A stretch of 64,000 nucleotides of DNA from Pseudomonas fragi (GCF_025426255.1 NZ_CP104861.1:3844001-3908000), one strand, 5' to 3'; shown: positions 7,434 to 16,540, numbered from the stretch's first letter. Program-made: numbers and translations. The notes: a model not told the origin generated them from the sequence alone.

Positions 7434-8957
7434 ATGACCGTGATCAAGCAAGACGACCTGATTCAGAGCGTTGCTGACGCCCTGCAATTCATTTCCTACT
7501 ACCACCCCGTGGACTTCATCCAGGCCATGCACGAAGCCTACCTGCGCGAAGAATCGCCAGCGGCCCGTGACTCGATGGCGCAAATCCTGATCAACTCGCG
7601 CATGTGTGCCACTGGCCACCGCCCGATCTGCCAGGACACCGGCATCGTCACCGTATTCGTACGCGTAGGCATGGATGTGCGCTGGACCGGCGCCACCATG
7701 GGCCTGGACGACATGATCAACGAAGGCGTGCGTCGCGCTTACAACCTGCCGGAAAACGTCCTGCGTGCTTCGATCCTGGCCGACCCGGCCGGTGCGCGTC
7801 GTAACACCAAGGACAACACTCCTGCGGTCATTCACTACTCCATCGTTCCGGGTAACACCGTGGAAGTGGACGTAGCGGCCAAGGGCGGCGGTTCCGAAAA
7901 CAAGTCGAAAATGGCCATGCTCAACCCGTCCGACTCGATCGTTGACTGGGTGCTCAAAACCGTTCCGACCATGGGCGCGGGCTGGTGCCCACCAGGCATG
8001 CTCGGCATCGGTATCGGCGGCACCGCTGAAAAAGCAGCTGTGATGGCCAAGGAAGTGTTGATGGAATCCATCGACATTCACGACCTGATCAAGCGCGGCC
8101 CGTCCAGCCGTATCGAAGAGATGCGCATCGAACTGTTCGAGAAGGTCAACCAACTGGGCATCGGCGCCCAGGGCCTGGGCGGTCTGACCACCGTACTCGA
8201 CGTAAAAATCATGGACTACCCGACCCACGCAGCGTCCCTGCCGGTGTGCATGATCCCGAACTGCGCGGCCACCCGTCACGCTCACTTCGTACTGAACGGC
8301 TCCGGCCCTGCATCCCTCGAAGCGCCACCGCTGGACGCCTACCCGCAAATCGTTTGGGAAGCAGGCCCGTCGGCCCGCCGTGTCAACCTCGACACCCTGA
8401 CCCCGGAAGACGTGCAGAGCTGGAAGCCGGGCGAAACCGTCCTGCTGAACGGCAAAATGCTCACCGGGCGTGACGCTGCGCACAAGCGCATGGTCGAAAT
8501 GCTCAACAAGGGTGAAACCTTGCCGGTCGACCTCAAGGGTCGCTTCATCTACTACGTAGGCCCGGTTGATCCGGTGCGCGACGAAGTCGTTGGCCCTGCC
8601 GGTCCGACCACCGCTACGCGGATGGACAAGTTCACCCGTCAGATCCTCGATCAAACCGGCCTGCTGGGCATGATCGGCAAATCCGAGCGCGGCCCTACCG
8701 CCATCGAAGCGATCAAGGACCACAAAGCTGTGTACCTGATGGCCGTCGGCGGTGCTGCGTACCTGGTAGCCCAAGCGATCAAAAAATCGCGTGTGGTGGC
8801 ATTTGCCGAACTGGGTATGGAAGCGATCTACGAGTTCGACGTTAAAGACATGCCGGTTACCGTGGCAGTCGATAGCAACGGCGAGTCGGTGCACATCACC
8901 GGCCCGGCGATCTGGCAGAAAAAAATCAGCGAAAGCCTGGCTGTAGAAGTGCAATAA
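7434..8957 (+). CDS. fumA: Class I (iron-sulfur) fumarate hydratase
   Basis: This enzyme interconverts fumarate and malate in the TCA cycle with an oxygen-sensitive [4Fe-4S] cluster. The 507-residue protein is a fused alpha/beta form: the N-terminal Fe-S domain contains TGHRPICQDTGIVTVF (one cluster Cys), AGWCPPGMLGIGIGG and CMIPNCAATRHAHF. The C-terminal domain carries GRDAAHKRM and the YYVGPVDP...GPTTATRMD stretch. I use ATG 7434, which has AGGAG eight bases upstream, rather than an ATG 80 codons earlier that reads through the REP repeat. L-tartrate dehydratase is a relative, but the single long chain and the pykA-linked position favour fumarase. Confidence 0.93.
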   Translation: MTVIKQDDLIQSVADALQFISYYHPVDFIQAMHEAYLREESPAARDSMAQILINSRMCATGHRPICQDTGIVTVFVRVGMDVRWTGATMGLDDMINEGVRRAYNLPENVLRASILADPAGARRNTKDNTPAVIHYSIVPGNTVEVDVAAKGGGSENKSKMAMLNPSDSIVDWVLKTVPTMGAGWCPPGMLGIGIGGTAEKAAVMAKEVLMESIDIHDLIKRGPSSRIEEMRIELFEKVNQLGIGAQGLGGLTTVLDVKIMDYPTHAASLPVCMIPNCAATRHAHFVLNGSGPASLEAPPLDAYPQIVWEAGPSARRVNLDTLTPEDVQSWKPGETVLLNGKMLTGRDAAHKRMVEMLNKGETLPVDLKGRFIYYVGPVDPVRDEVVGPAGPTTATRMDKFTRQILDQTGLLGMIGKSERGPTAIEAIKDHKAVYLMAVGGAAYLVAQAIKKSRVVAFAELGMEAIYEFDVKDMPVTVAVDSNGESVHITGPAIWQKKISESLAVEVQ

Positions 8958-8978
8958 GCGCTTTATACGTCAGACACA

Positions 8979-9013
8979 AAAACGGCCAGGTTAATAACCT
9001 GGCCGTTTTTTTA
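8979..9013 (+). terminator. Terminator after fumarase
   Basis: AAACGGCCAGG pairs with CCTGGCCGTT across a short AT loop, followed by seven T residues. The stem is long enough for an efficient intrinsic terminator. Confidence 0.93.
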
Positions 9014-9033
9014 TGTCTGTACCGTGCTTTTCT

Positions 9034-9119
9034 GTGGGAGCGGGCTTGCTCGCGATGGCATCAACCCGACAACGCAGGTAAACCGCGTCGCCTGAATCGC
9101 AAGCAAGCCCTCTCCTGCA
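9034..9119. repeat. REP pair (type A)
   Basis: The left arm at 9034-9055 is a full GTGGGAGCGGGCTTGC unit. The right arm (from 9097, TCGCAAGCAAGCCC) is inverted and slightly decayed. The spacer contains the usual aaccgcgt-like core. Confidence 0.85.
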
Positions 9120-9136
9120 AGATCGGTACCTCTCAA

Positions 9137-10285
9137 TCAGAACGCGTTACGGAAAATTTCTTCAATCTGCCCCTGATCAGCCTTGCGCGGGTTGGTGAAA
9201 CCACAAGCATCCTTCAGGGCATTGGTGGCCAGAATCGGGATGTCATCCAGCTTGGCGCCCAGGTCACGCAGCCCGGCCGGGATTTCTACATCCCGGGCCA
9301 AGGTGCGAATCGCCGCGATGGCCGCCTGCGCGCCCTCTTCCGGGCTCAAGCCCCGCACATCGGCACCCAACGCGTGAGCCACATCGGTCAAGCGGGTCGC
9401 ACATACACTGGCGTTAAACATCTGCACATGGGGCAGCAGCACCGCATTGCACACACCATGGGGCAAGTCATAGAACCCGCCCAACTGGTGGGCCATCGCA
9501 TGCACAAAGCCCAGCGACGCGTTATTAAAGGCCATGCCCGCGAGGAACTGCGCGTAAGCCATGTTCTCGCGTGCCGTCAGATCCTTACCGTCGCTAACCG
9601 CCTGACGCAGGTTTTGACTGATCAGCTCCATCGCCTTGATCGCACAAGCATCGGTAATGGGGTTGGCAGCCGTCGACACATACGCCTCAATGGCGTGAGT
9701 CAGGGCGTCCATGCCCGTGGCTGCGGTTAGCCCTTTGGGCATCCCCACCATCAACTCGGGGTCGTTGACCGACAACAGTGGTGTCACATTGCGGTCGACA
9801 ATGGCCATTTTTACGTGGCGCTCTTCGTCGGTGATGATGCAAAAACGCGTCATTTCACTGGCTGTACCGGCCGTGGTATTGATCGAGACCAGCGGTAATT
9901 GCGGCTTGGCCGAGCGATCAACCCCCTCGTAATCACGGATATGCCCGCCATTGGTGGCACACAGCGCAATGCCCTTGGCGCAGTCATGGGGCGAGCCGCC
10001 ACCCAACGACACGATAAAATCGCAGTGATGTTGCTTGAGCACCACCAGCCCCGCCTCAACGTTGGCAATGCTCGGGTTCGGCTTGGCACCGTCGAAAATC
10101 ACCGAATCAATGTCCTGCAGCGCCAGCTGCTCAGCGATCAGCGTCGCAACACCCGCCTTTGCCAGCCCCGCGTCAGTCACAATCAAGGCCTTACGAAAAC
10201 CATAATTGCGAATAGCGGTCATGGCTTCAGCCAAGCAACCGTTACCCATAATATTTACGGCGGGAATAAAGAAAGTGCTGGTCAT
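9137..10285 (-). CDS. Iron-containing alcohol dehydrogenase (YiaY-like)
   Basis: The 382-residue protein is a group III (Fe-ADH family) NAD-dependent alcohol dehydrogenase, usually oxidising short primary alcohols or diols. The N-terminal Rossmann part holds FIVSLGGGSPHDCAKGIAL. The C-terminal helical part supplies the metal site, with conserved His in GMDALTHAIEAYVS and in FYDLPHGVCNAVLLPHV. The ATG at 10285 has AGAGGA upstream and gives the family N-terminus MTSTFFIPAVN; a longer upstream start is rejected. It stands alone between a REP pair and the divergent DUF4917 gene. The substrate is not determinable here. Confidence 0.88.
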   Translation of the reverse strand: MTSTFFIPAVNIMGNGCLAEAMTAIRNYGFRKALIVTDAGLAKAGVATLIAEQLALQDIDSVIFDGAKPNPSIANVEAGLVVLKQHHCDFIVSLGGGSPHDCAKGIALCATNGGHIRDYEGVDRSAKPQLPLVSINTTAGTASEMTRFCIITDEERHVKMAIVDRNVTPLLSVNDPELMVGMPKGLTAATGMDALTHAIEAYVSTAANPITDACAIKAMELISQNLRQAVSDGKDLTARENMAYAQFLAGMAFNNASLGFVHAMAHQLGGFYDLPHGVCNAVLLPHVQMFNASVCATRLTDVAHALGADVRGLSPEEGAQAAIAAIRTLARDVEIPAGLRDLGAKLDDIPILATNALKDACGFTNPRKADQGQIEEIFRNAF

Positions 10286-10421
10286 GTAGAGTCCTCTTGG
10301 CGGGTCATTGGCTAAGTCGGTCTCCACAGCTTCCTCCAATCACAATGCAGCAATGTTGATCTGGCTCAACACTTGAGCATGATAAAGTCCGACACCGCCC
10401 ACGCCTTGAGACGAAATTGCG

Positions 10422-11444
10422 ATGACCCCTTTCCAGGAATTTGATGCCGAACTAGAAGACTGGAATCAGTTGCGCACCAGCACACCGTGCAGCGGGCTGC
10501 TGATTGGCAACGGCGCAAGCATGGCCGTGTGGCATGACTTCTATTACGACTCGCTGTTTGACAAAGCCAAGAGCGTCGCCGAAAAGCCCCTCAGCCAGAC
10601 CGAACTCAGCGTGTTCGAGGCCCTCGGCACGCGCAACTTCGAGCATGTGCTCAGCGCCCTGAAAACCGCGAGCAAGGTCAACAAGGCGCTGGCCATCAAC
10701 TCGGCCTCGCCGCGCAAACGCTATTACGCCATTAAAGAAGCCCTGATCAACTGCACTCAAGACGTGCACATTCCCTGGCGCCTGATGCAGCCCGAAACCC
10801 TGGCTTGCTGGCATGCAGAACTGGCGCGCTACGCCAGTGTGTATTGCTCCAACTACGACTTGCTTGCGCCCTGGGCAGTGATGCAGGCGCCAAAACAGTT
10901 CAACGACCTGTTCAATACCCCCGGTTCGACCTTTGAACTGAGCAGTGCGGCCAAGGGTAAAACCACTCGTATGCTGTATCTGCACGGGGCGCTGCACCTG
11001 GTCAAAAATCAGGAAGGCAAGGCACGCAGAATCACGGCCAACGAACCCACCCTGTTAAGCAACTTTGCAATTAACCACTCGATCAGCGCACTGGACGATG
11101 TGCCGCTGTTTGTCAGCGAAAGCAGCAGCGACGACAAGCGAAAATCCATCCGCCAGTCCGATTACCTGTCTTTTTGCCATGAGCAGTTAATGGCGCATAA
11201 AGACGCGCTGTGCATCTTCGGCCACAGCTTGGGCGAGCAGGACCAGCACCTGATCGATGCCTTGCGCCAGGCCCCGCTGAAAACCCTGTGCATCTCGATC
11301 TATCCGCGCAGTGAAGCGTTTATCCGCTTTCAAAAGAACCATTACACGGCACTGTTTGCCGAGAAGAAGCTGACCTTGCGCTTTTTTAACTCGAAGACTC
11401 ATCCGCTGGGCCTCAGCCGACACTCGGTGCCGGTAGAGGTTTAA
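10422..11444 (+). CDS. DUF4917-type protein with SIR2-like layout
   Basis: This is a 340-residue soluble protein. The N-terminal region has GLLIGNGASMAVW, then NFEHVLSALKTA, a middle SNYDLLAPWAVM, a YLHGALHL strand, and near the C-terminus LCIFGHSLGEQDQHL. The spacing (GNG-like loop, SxNYD, LHG, FGHSLGxxD) is that of the DUF4917 family and resembles SIR2-like NAD-binding proteins. The family assignment is from memory of these motifs. The function is unknown. It is a single gene between the alcohol dehydrogenase (divergent) and yegP (convergent), with no obvious partner. The ribosome site is weak. Confidence 0.6.
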   Translation: MTPFQEFDAELEDWNQLRTSTPCSGLLIGNGASMAVWHDFYYDSLFDKAKSVAEKPLSQTELSVFEALGTRNFEHVLSALKTASKVNKALAINSASPRKRYYAIKEALINCTQDVHIPWRLMQPETLACWHAELARYASVYCSNYDLLAPWAVMQAPKQFNDLFNTPGSTFELSSAAKGKTTRMLYLHGALHLVKNQEGKARRITANEPTLLSNFAINHSISALDDVPLFVSESSSDDKRKSIRQSDYLSFCHEQLMAHKDALCIFGHSLGEQDQHLIDALRQAPLKTLCISIYPRSEAFIRFQKNHYTALFAEKKLTLRFFNSKTHPLGLSRHSVPVEV

Positions 11445-11459
11445 CCCTGGCCGAACGCC

Positions 11460-11792
11460 TCAATGCTTGTCTTTGATGACCGTAGTCGGCCCATTGTGTT
11501 TGACACTGGCAATGCCTTTGTCACGCGCAGCCTCTGACGAGTACATCTCGCTGGTGCCGATAATCTGGTGATTGGCCGCCTTCAGGTTGAAGTACGGACT
11601 ACCATCCTTGGCCACTTTTCTCTCGTACCGCTCATCAAGCGGGCTGTTGGTCTGTACCGAGGCGATCCCGCCTTTGGCTGCCGCCAGCGTGGTGTAGTGC
11701 TCACTGACCAGAATGGTTTCGGCATTCGCCGCCTTCAACACAAAGCGGAACTGCCCATTGCTGGTATTGCTCAATTCGTACCAACCCGACAT
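11460..11792 (-). CDS. yegP: YegP/DUF1508 family protein
   Basis: The 110-residue protein consists of two tandem copies of the DUF1508 fold, each beginning with a Y-F/R-F-x-L-K-A-A-N pattern: GQFRFVLKAANAETILVSE and SPYFNLKAANHQIIGTSE. Each is followed by A-x-x-x-G-I-A-S-V. This duplicated form is typical of YegP. The start at 11792 has AGGAGAAGGTT just upstream. The cellular role of the family is unknown. It converges on the DUF4917 gene with a 15-base gap. Confidence 0.88.
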   Translation of the reverse strand: MSGWYELSNTSNGQFRFVLKAANAETILVSEHYTTLAAAKGGIASVQTNSPLDERYERKVAKDGSPYFNLKAANHQIIGTSEMYSSEAARDKGIASVKHNGPTTVIKDKH

Positions 11793-11906
11793 AACCTTCT
11801 CCTGAAATTAAGGGTTCCTGCACCTAGTCAGTAAAGACGCCATGGGCTATTTATCCATTTATTTGCCGAGATGAGCGAAAGTCGAACTTTCAACGAGACA
11901 AATAGC

Positions 11907-11925
11907 AATGGTTATCGATACCATT
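11907..11925. promoter_or_regulatory. Palindrome upstream of the ECF sigma gene
   Basis: AATGGTTATCGATACCATT has 6-bp perfect outer arms around TATCGATA-like DNA, 39 bases before the sigma-factor start. By position it is a candidate operator. It only partly matches the Fur consensus, so iron control is suggested by gene content rather than by this site. Confidence 0.35.
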
Positions 11926-11963
11926 CGCGACTTATTTGCATCGCTGTGTTCACAAGGACCCTC

Positions 11964-12503
11964 ATGTCTCGCCTTAAACCCGACCCGCCTGCGGCCGATT
12001 CCTTTCGCGAGTTCTATACGCAAATTTTGCACTTTCTGCGTAAGCGCACCGACAACACCAGCGATGCAGCTGACATGACTCAGGATGTTTTCACTCAATG
12101 GCTGGGTTATCAGGACCGGGCCAACGTCGAGCAGCCGCGGGCGTTTCTGTTCCAGATGGCGCGCAATCTGTTGCGCGACCACTGGCGCCGCCAGCAAGTG
12201 CGCCAGGCTGTACATCACCAGCACGGCGAGAGTGAATCCGAGCCCTTGAGTGACGAAAGGGATGATCCAATGGCTGCTGCCCAGCGTCTGCAACGCCTTG
12301 AACAGCTCAAAACCATACTCGCAGAACTCTCGCCCAGACGCCGTGAAGCCCTTATGCTGCACCGTTTTGAAGGCTTGAGTCAGGCACAGATTGCCGAGCG
12401 CATGGGGATCTCCGTCAGCATGGTAGAAAAGCACATTGCCTTGGCCTTGTTGCACTGCAAGCAGTATCAACAACGGGACAGCGGCAAGGAGCAGCCAAAA
12501 TGA
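11964..12503 (+). CDS. hxuI: ECF sigma factor of a cell-surface signalling system
   Basis: This is a 179-residue FecI-type sigma-70 family factor. Region 2 is seen in FREFYTQILHFLRKR...DMTQDVFTQWL and RAFLFQMARNLLRDHWRR. Region 4 has a helix-turn-helix in LSPRRREALMLHRFEGLSQAQIAERMGISVSMVEKHIALAL. I use ATG 11964 (AAGGA upstream) over an earlier in-frame start. It overlaps the FecR gene by four bases (ATGA), and a TonB receptor with a signalling domain follows. In such trios the ligand-loaded receptor frees the sigma factor, which then transcribes the receptor gene. The symbol is tentative, from similarity of the whole trio to HxuIRA of P. aeruginosa. Confidence 0.85.
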   Translation: MSRLKPDPPAADSFREFYTQILHFLRKRTDNTSDAADMTQDVFTQWLGYQDRANVEQPRAFLFQMARNLLRDHWRRQQVRQAVHHQHGESESEPLSDERDDPMAAAQRLQRLEQLKTILAELSPRRREALMLHRFEGLSQAQIAERMGISVSMVEKHIALALLHCKQYQQRDSGKEQPK

Positions 12504-13441
12504 GCCCTCATCAAGCAGCAGGTCACGACAGCATCGACGAGCAGGCAGCCAATTGGTTTGCACGTAACCGCAACGAGCGCGACCACAGCACCCGCGAGCA
12601 ATTCGACACATGGCATGCCAGCCCGGCCCATGCTCAGGCCTATGCCGAATTTGAGGCTCTGTGGGCGGATCTGGGTCAACTTGAACAGATCAACCAACCC
12701 ATTGCGCTGCCTGTCCGCCCCCGGCGTTCAAACTTCGCCCTGGCCACCGCTGCCGCCGTGCTATGCGCCGTGTTTGCGCTCAATCTCGGGGCTCCAGTGG
12801 CGCTGCACCAGCAGCAGGTCAGTACTTTGGCCCAAGGCGGGCGCACCCTCCTGTTACCCGATGGCAGCACCTTGAACGTCAATGCCAATACCCGGCTGCG
12901 CCTGGAGTTCAACGCACAACAGCGCGATATTTATTTGGATCAAGGCCAGCTTTATATCGAGGTTGCAGCCAATAAGGAGCAGCCGCTAGTGGTACATGCT
13001 GGCGCTGCACGGATCAAGGTGGTCGGCACCGGCTTTGATGTACGACGCAGCTCGCGCCAATTGGTCGTCAGTGTCGCCCACGGCCAGGTTGCGTTTACCC
13101 CCGATGCAAAATCCTCAACCCTGCTGGGCGCACAACAACGCGCCACCTACGACTACGCCAAGAGCTCACTGCAAGAGCACTCCCTGGGTGCCGAAAAAGT
13201 GGCGGACTGGCGCAGTGGCCACCTGTCATTTCGCAATCGCGAACTGGGCAGCCTGGTGGACGAGCTGGACCTGTACCGCCCCGGCGTGATCCAACTGGCC
13301 GCTGGGCCACTCGCTGCCTACAAGGTCTCGGGCAATCTGGATATCAGCGACCCACTGGCCCTGGTCAAGGCTCTTCCTGCACTGATCCCGGTAAAAACCG
13401 TGCTGCAGGACAACGGAACAATCCGTATCGAACCTCGCTAA
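12500..13441 (+). CDS. hxuR: FecR-type anti-sigma factor
   Basis: The 313-residue inner-membrane regulator has a cytoplasmic N-terminal anti-sigma domain with DEQAANWFARNRNE and FDTWHASPAHAQAYAEFEALW (about 10-60). One transmembrane helix follows at about 76-95 (FALATAAAVLCAVFALNLG), then the periplasmic FecR domain with GGRTLLLPDGSTLNVNANT and HGQVAF. The C-terminal part has the STN-like tail (SGNLDISDPLALVKALPALIP) that receives the signal from the TonB receptor. It is translationally coupled to the sigma gene by a 4-base overlap. Confidence 0.9.
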   Translation: MSPHQAAGHDSIDEQAANWFARNRNERDHSTREQFDTWHASPAHAQAYAEFEALWADLGQLEQINQPIALPVRPRRSNFALATAAAVLCAVFALNLGAPVALHQQQVSTLAQGGRTLLLPDGSTLNVNANTRLRLEFNAQQRDIYLDQGQLYIEVAANKEQPLVVHAGAARIKVVGTGFDVRRSSRQLVVSVAHGQVAFTPDAKSSTLLGAQQRATYDYAKSSLQEHSLGAEKVADWRSGHLSFRNRELGSLVDELDLYRPGVIQLAAGPLAAYKVSGNLDISDPLALVKALPALIPVKTVLQDNGTIRIEPR

Positions 13442-13445
13442 AAAA

Positions 13446-13486
13446 ACATATGCGAATATTTTTCATTCGCATATGTGGTTTTTTCA
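13446..13486 (+). terminator. Hairpin between fecR-like and receptor genes
   Basis: A 12-bp perfect stem (ACATATGCGAAT at 13446-13457, ATTCGCATATGT at 13465-13476) with a 7-base loop is followed by GGTTTTTTC. It sits 76 bases before the receptor start. It looks like an intrinsic terminator or attenuator that separates the regulatory pair from the receptor gene. Confidence 0.7.
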
Positions 13487-13561
13487 TTGTGCCGCGTCTT
13501 CCTCCGGTCTGCGTTGCTAACGCATGTCTTTTTGGCCTTTGTTGCCACACCGGGGGATTTC

Positions 13562-16108
13562 ATGTTTCGCGCACCACATCACTTCTCGCACTTCTGCTCG
13601 CGCCCAACACTGGTGGCAGCTTGCCTGGCGGTCAGCCTGCAAGCCCATGCCGAGTCGATCCAGCTGCAACTGCCGGCACAATCGCTGGCCAGTTCGTTAA
13701 GTGAGGTGGCGCAGCAGGCAAAAATCCAGCTGCTGTTCGACGAAGCCCTGTTACGCAACATCAAAGCCCCCGCGCTCAAGGGCGACTACACACCGCAACA
13801 AGCCATCCAGTTACTGCTCAAGGGCACCGATTTCAGCCTGATCCAGGTCGACCGAACCTACGTTGTGAGACCCAAGGAAGACGGTACAACCACCAGCAAC
13901 AGCCTGGAGCTGGGCGCGGTGAGCGTGGTGGGCAGCGGTAACGAGGTGGATTCCAGCAGCGTCGGCAAATCGACCATGACGCAAACTCAGATCAATCAGT
14001 ATCAGGCCAATAACATCCCCAGCTTGCTGGCCACCCTGCCGGGTATCAACCTCGGCGGATCGCTCAAGCCGGGCGGTCAGACCATCAACATTTGGGGCAT
14101 GGGCGAAGCTGAAGATGTGCAGATGACCGTTGATGGCGCGACCAAAAGCGGCTTTGAACGCTACAAACAGGGCACGATTTTTATCGAGCCCGAGCTGATC
14201 AAACGCCTGGAAGTCGAGAAAGGCCCCCACGACATACACACCGGCAATGGTGGTTTTGGCGGCGTGGTGCACATGGAAACCAAGGACGCGCCGGACCTGC
14301 TCGAAGAAGGCAAGGACGTTGGTGCCATGCTCAAGTACGGCTACAGCAGCAATGACCATCAACAGATTTACAGCGGTGCCGTGTACGGCCGCACCGATGA
14401 TGGCCGCGCCGATGCGCTGGTGTACTACACCAAACGCGACGGTGATGACATGAAGCTCGCCGACAATATGCCCAACCCCGGTAATGTTTACCCGGTCAAC
14501 CCCAAGCGCCTGCCCAACACCGCCCAGGATCTGGACGCGCAACTGCTCAAACTCAACCTGCACCTCAACGACGAGCACAGCGTAGGCATGTCTTACTCGC
14601 GGGCCAACAATTACCTGTGGGTGCCCTTCTCGGCAGTCAGCTACCCGGAGCCACCCAGCAAGGCCAACATTGATAAATACGGTTACGACATCGCCTCCCG
14701 ACGCTACCTGTCCAACCGCTCAACCATCGACACCACCTGGTCGGCCAAATACAAATACGAGCCTCTGGACAATCCGCTGGTGGATCTGGAAGTGAAGTAC
14801 TCGCACTCCAATACCGAACAAACCGACACGCGCAGCGCACAGGCCTTCACCCAGCCCACCAGCGGCGGGCGCAAGATGGAAACCGGCTACACCGACGACA
14901 TGCTCCAGATCGAAAATATCAGCCTGTTTGCCAGCGGCCCGCTGGACCATGCGGTGACCACTGGCGTGCAATTTCGCAAGCATCAGCGTGATGTGAATAT
15001 GTGGATGCCGGGCGGGTCCTATGACGCCGAGAAGTACAACTACGGCCACTACCAACCAAACTTCATGCCCAGGGGCAAGGTCGACACCAACAGTTTCTAT
15101 ATTCAGGACGCCATCACCTGGGGCGACTTCACGTTGACGCCGTCCATGCGTTACGACCATGTGCGCAATCGCGGCCAGGAAAACGATGCGCCCTACTACA
15201 ACCACCCGGAACTGGGCCACGACTACAGTGACAAAACCTACACTGGCTGGTCGCCTCGCCTGGCGGCCTTCTGGACAATAACTCCGAAAACCGCCTTGTT
15301 CGTTAACTACAGCAAGACCTGGCGCGCCCCGGTGATCGACGAGCAATATGAAGTCCAGGGGTCTGGCAGCCGCACTTCCAGCAGCCTGGGCCTGGACCCC
15401 GAACGCATCACCGGCTGGCGTGGGGGCAACATCACGACGTTCGATCAGATTTTCGGCGACAGTGACCACGCACTGGTGCGCACTACCCTGTTCCACAACA
15501 CTGTCGACGACGAGATTTTCAAAGCAACGGGCGTAGGCTGTGCGGCACAAACTGTGTCAGGGGGCATGACCAAAGACTGCGGTCCCAATATGCCGAACTA
15601 CCGCAATATTGGCAGCGTGACTATCAAAGGCTTTGAGGTTGAAAGCTTCTACGAGTCCACGTACGTCTTCGGCTCGCTTTCATACGCATGGATGACTGGC
15701 AAACACGAAGGCGCCTACACCAACCCTTGGGGCCCCAACGTCTGGGCACGCGACGTACCCGCACCAAAATGGATTGCCGTACTGGGCACCAAAATACCGA
15801 GCCTGGATGCCCGCGTTGGTTGGAAAGGCGAATGGGTACGCAAGACCGACCGCAGACCGAGCGACAATTACTACAGCAGCCCGCTGAGCGTCTTGGGTGA
15901 CCGTTACTGGGATCATTACGATAATGACGGCTACAACGTGCAAGGTCTGTTTGCCAACTGGAAGCCGCAACAGCCTTACCTCAAGGGCACCGAGGTCAAC
16001 TTCACCTTGGACAATATGTTCAACAAGAGCTTTCGCCCGATGCTCAGTGGCGATAACGCCTACAGCCAGGGGCGAAATGCCAAGATCAGCGTGACGCGGT
16101 TCTTCTAA
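13562..16108 (+). CDS. hxuA: TonB-dependent receptor with signalling domain, probably for heme
   Basis: The 848-residue outer-membrane receptor starts at ATG 13562 (GGGGGATTTC upstream). It has a signal peptide (ending about LQAHA), an STN signalling domain (residues about 32-110, IQLQLPAQSLASSLSEVAQQ), a plug from about 130 to 250 (NIPSLLATLPGINLGG, VQMTVDGA, RLEVEKGPHDIHTGNGGFGG), and a barrel ending in ISVTRFF with C-terminal Phe. WRAP near residue 610 resembles the FRAP box of heme receptors. Together with the size, this suggests HxuA/HasR-like heme uptake. That ligand is an inference; a siderophore cannot be excluded. Confidence 0.8.
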   Translation: MFRAPHHFSHFCSRPTLVAACLAVSLQAHAESIQLQLPAQSLASSLSEVAQQAKIQLLFDEALLRNIKAPALKGDYTPQQAIQLLLKGTDFSLIQVDRTYVVRPKEDGTTTSNSLELGAVSVVGSGNEVDSSSVGKSTMTQTQINQYQANNIPSLLATLPGINLGGSLKPGGQTINIWGMGEAEDVQMTVDGATKSGFERYKQGTIFIEPELIKRLEVEKGPHDIHTGNGGFGGVVHMETKDAPDLLEEGKDVGAMLKYGYSSNDHQQIYSGAVYGRTDDGRADALVYYTKRDGDDMKLADNMPNPGNVYPVNPKRLPNTAQDLDAQLLKLNLHLNDEHSVGMSYSRANNYLWVPFSAVSYPEPPSKANIDKYGYDIASRRYLSNRSTIDTTWSAKYKYEPLDNPLVDLEVKYSHSNTEQTDTRSAQAFTQPTSGGRKMETGYTDDMLQIENISLFASGPLDHAVTTGVQFRKHQRDVNMWMPGGSYDAEKYNYGHYQPNFMPRGKVDTNSFYIQDAITWGDFTLTPSMRYDHVRNRGQENDAPYYNHPELGHDYSDKTYTGWSPRLAAFWTITPKTALFVNYSKTWRAPVIDEQYEVQGSGSRTSSSLGLDPERITGWRGGNITTFDQIFGDSDHALVRTTLFHNTVDDEIFKATGVGCAAQTVSGGMTKDCGPNMPNYRNIGSVTIKGFEVESFYESTYVFGSLSYAWMTGKHEGAYTNPWGPNVWARDVPAPKWIAVLGTKIPSLDARVGWKGEWVRKTDRRPSDNYYSSPLSVLGDRYWDHYDNDGYNVQGLFANWKPQQPYLKGTEVNFTLDNMFNKSFRPMLSGDNAYSQGRNAKISVTRFF

Positions 16109-16124
16109 ACAGCAGTGCATAACC

Positions 16125-16215
16125 TGTAACCGCTGCCGCAGGCTGCGATAAGGGCCGAAGGACCTTTGAAGCAGGGTCGCTTCGTAACCCATCGCAACCT
16201 GCGGCAGCGGCTACA
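16125..16215. repeat. REP pair (type B) after the receptor gene
   Basis: TGTAACCGCTGCCGCAGG at 16125 faces CCTGCGGCAGCGGCTACA ending at 16215. It lies between the converging receptor and RHH genes and may act as a transcript-end hairpin. Confidence 0.85.
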
Positions 16216-16218
16216 CAC

Positions 16219-16524
16219 TCAGGCTTTATGACGTGCTACCACACTCAACTCCGGCACCTGCACCCGGCGCTGGCTCAGGTAACGCGTGCAACTGACGCGC
16301 AAGAAAGACGCGAAGTTGACCACTTCACCGCGATAATCCATCACTTCCTCATACAGCTTGGCCACCAATTGGTTGGTGGTCATGCCGTCCTCCTGTGCAA
16401 TTTCGCTGAGGATGTCCCAGAACTGGTTTTCCAGGCGCAAGGTGGTGACCACGCCGCAAATACGCAATGACCGTGAGCGCGACTCGTAAAGAATCGGATC
16501 GGCTTTTACATACAATTCACACAT
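16219..16524 (-). CDS. Ribbon-helix-helix domain protein
   Basis: The 101-residue protein has a short N-terminal segment, then SLRICGVVTTLRLENQFWDILSEIAQEDGMTTNQLVAKLYEEV, a ribbon-helix-helix pattern (beta strand VVTTLRLEN, then two helices) of the RHH_4 type. I start at ATG 16524, not at an upstream in-frame start that lies inside pfpI. It follows the PfpI gene by 16 bases on the same strand, so the two are probably one transcript. DNA binding is plausible, but no target is known. Confidence 0.75.
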   Translation of the reverse strand: MCELYVKADPILYESRSRSLRICGVVTTLRLENQFWDILSEIAQEDGMTTNQLVAKLYEEVMDYRGEVVNFASFLRVSCTRYLSQRRVQVPELSVVARHKA

Positions 16525-16540
16525 GGTCACGCCCTCATTC

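Noticed and set aside
10422..11792. Two-gene defence system (DUF4917 protein plus YegP)
   Set aside because: The genes converge rather than form an operon, and YegP is a widespread housekeeping-type protein.
11895..11925. Classical Fur box before the ECF sigma gene
   Set aside because: The best alignment to the 19-base Fur consensus has only about eight matches; kept only as an unspecified palindrome.
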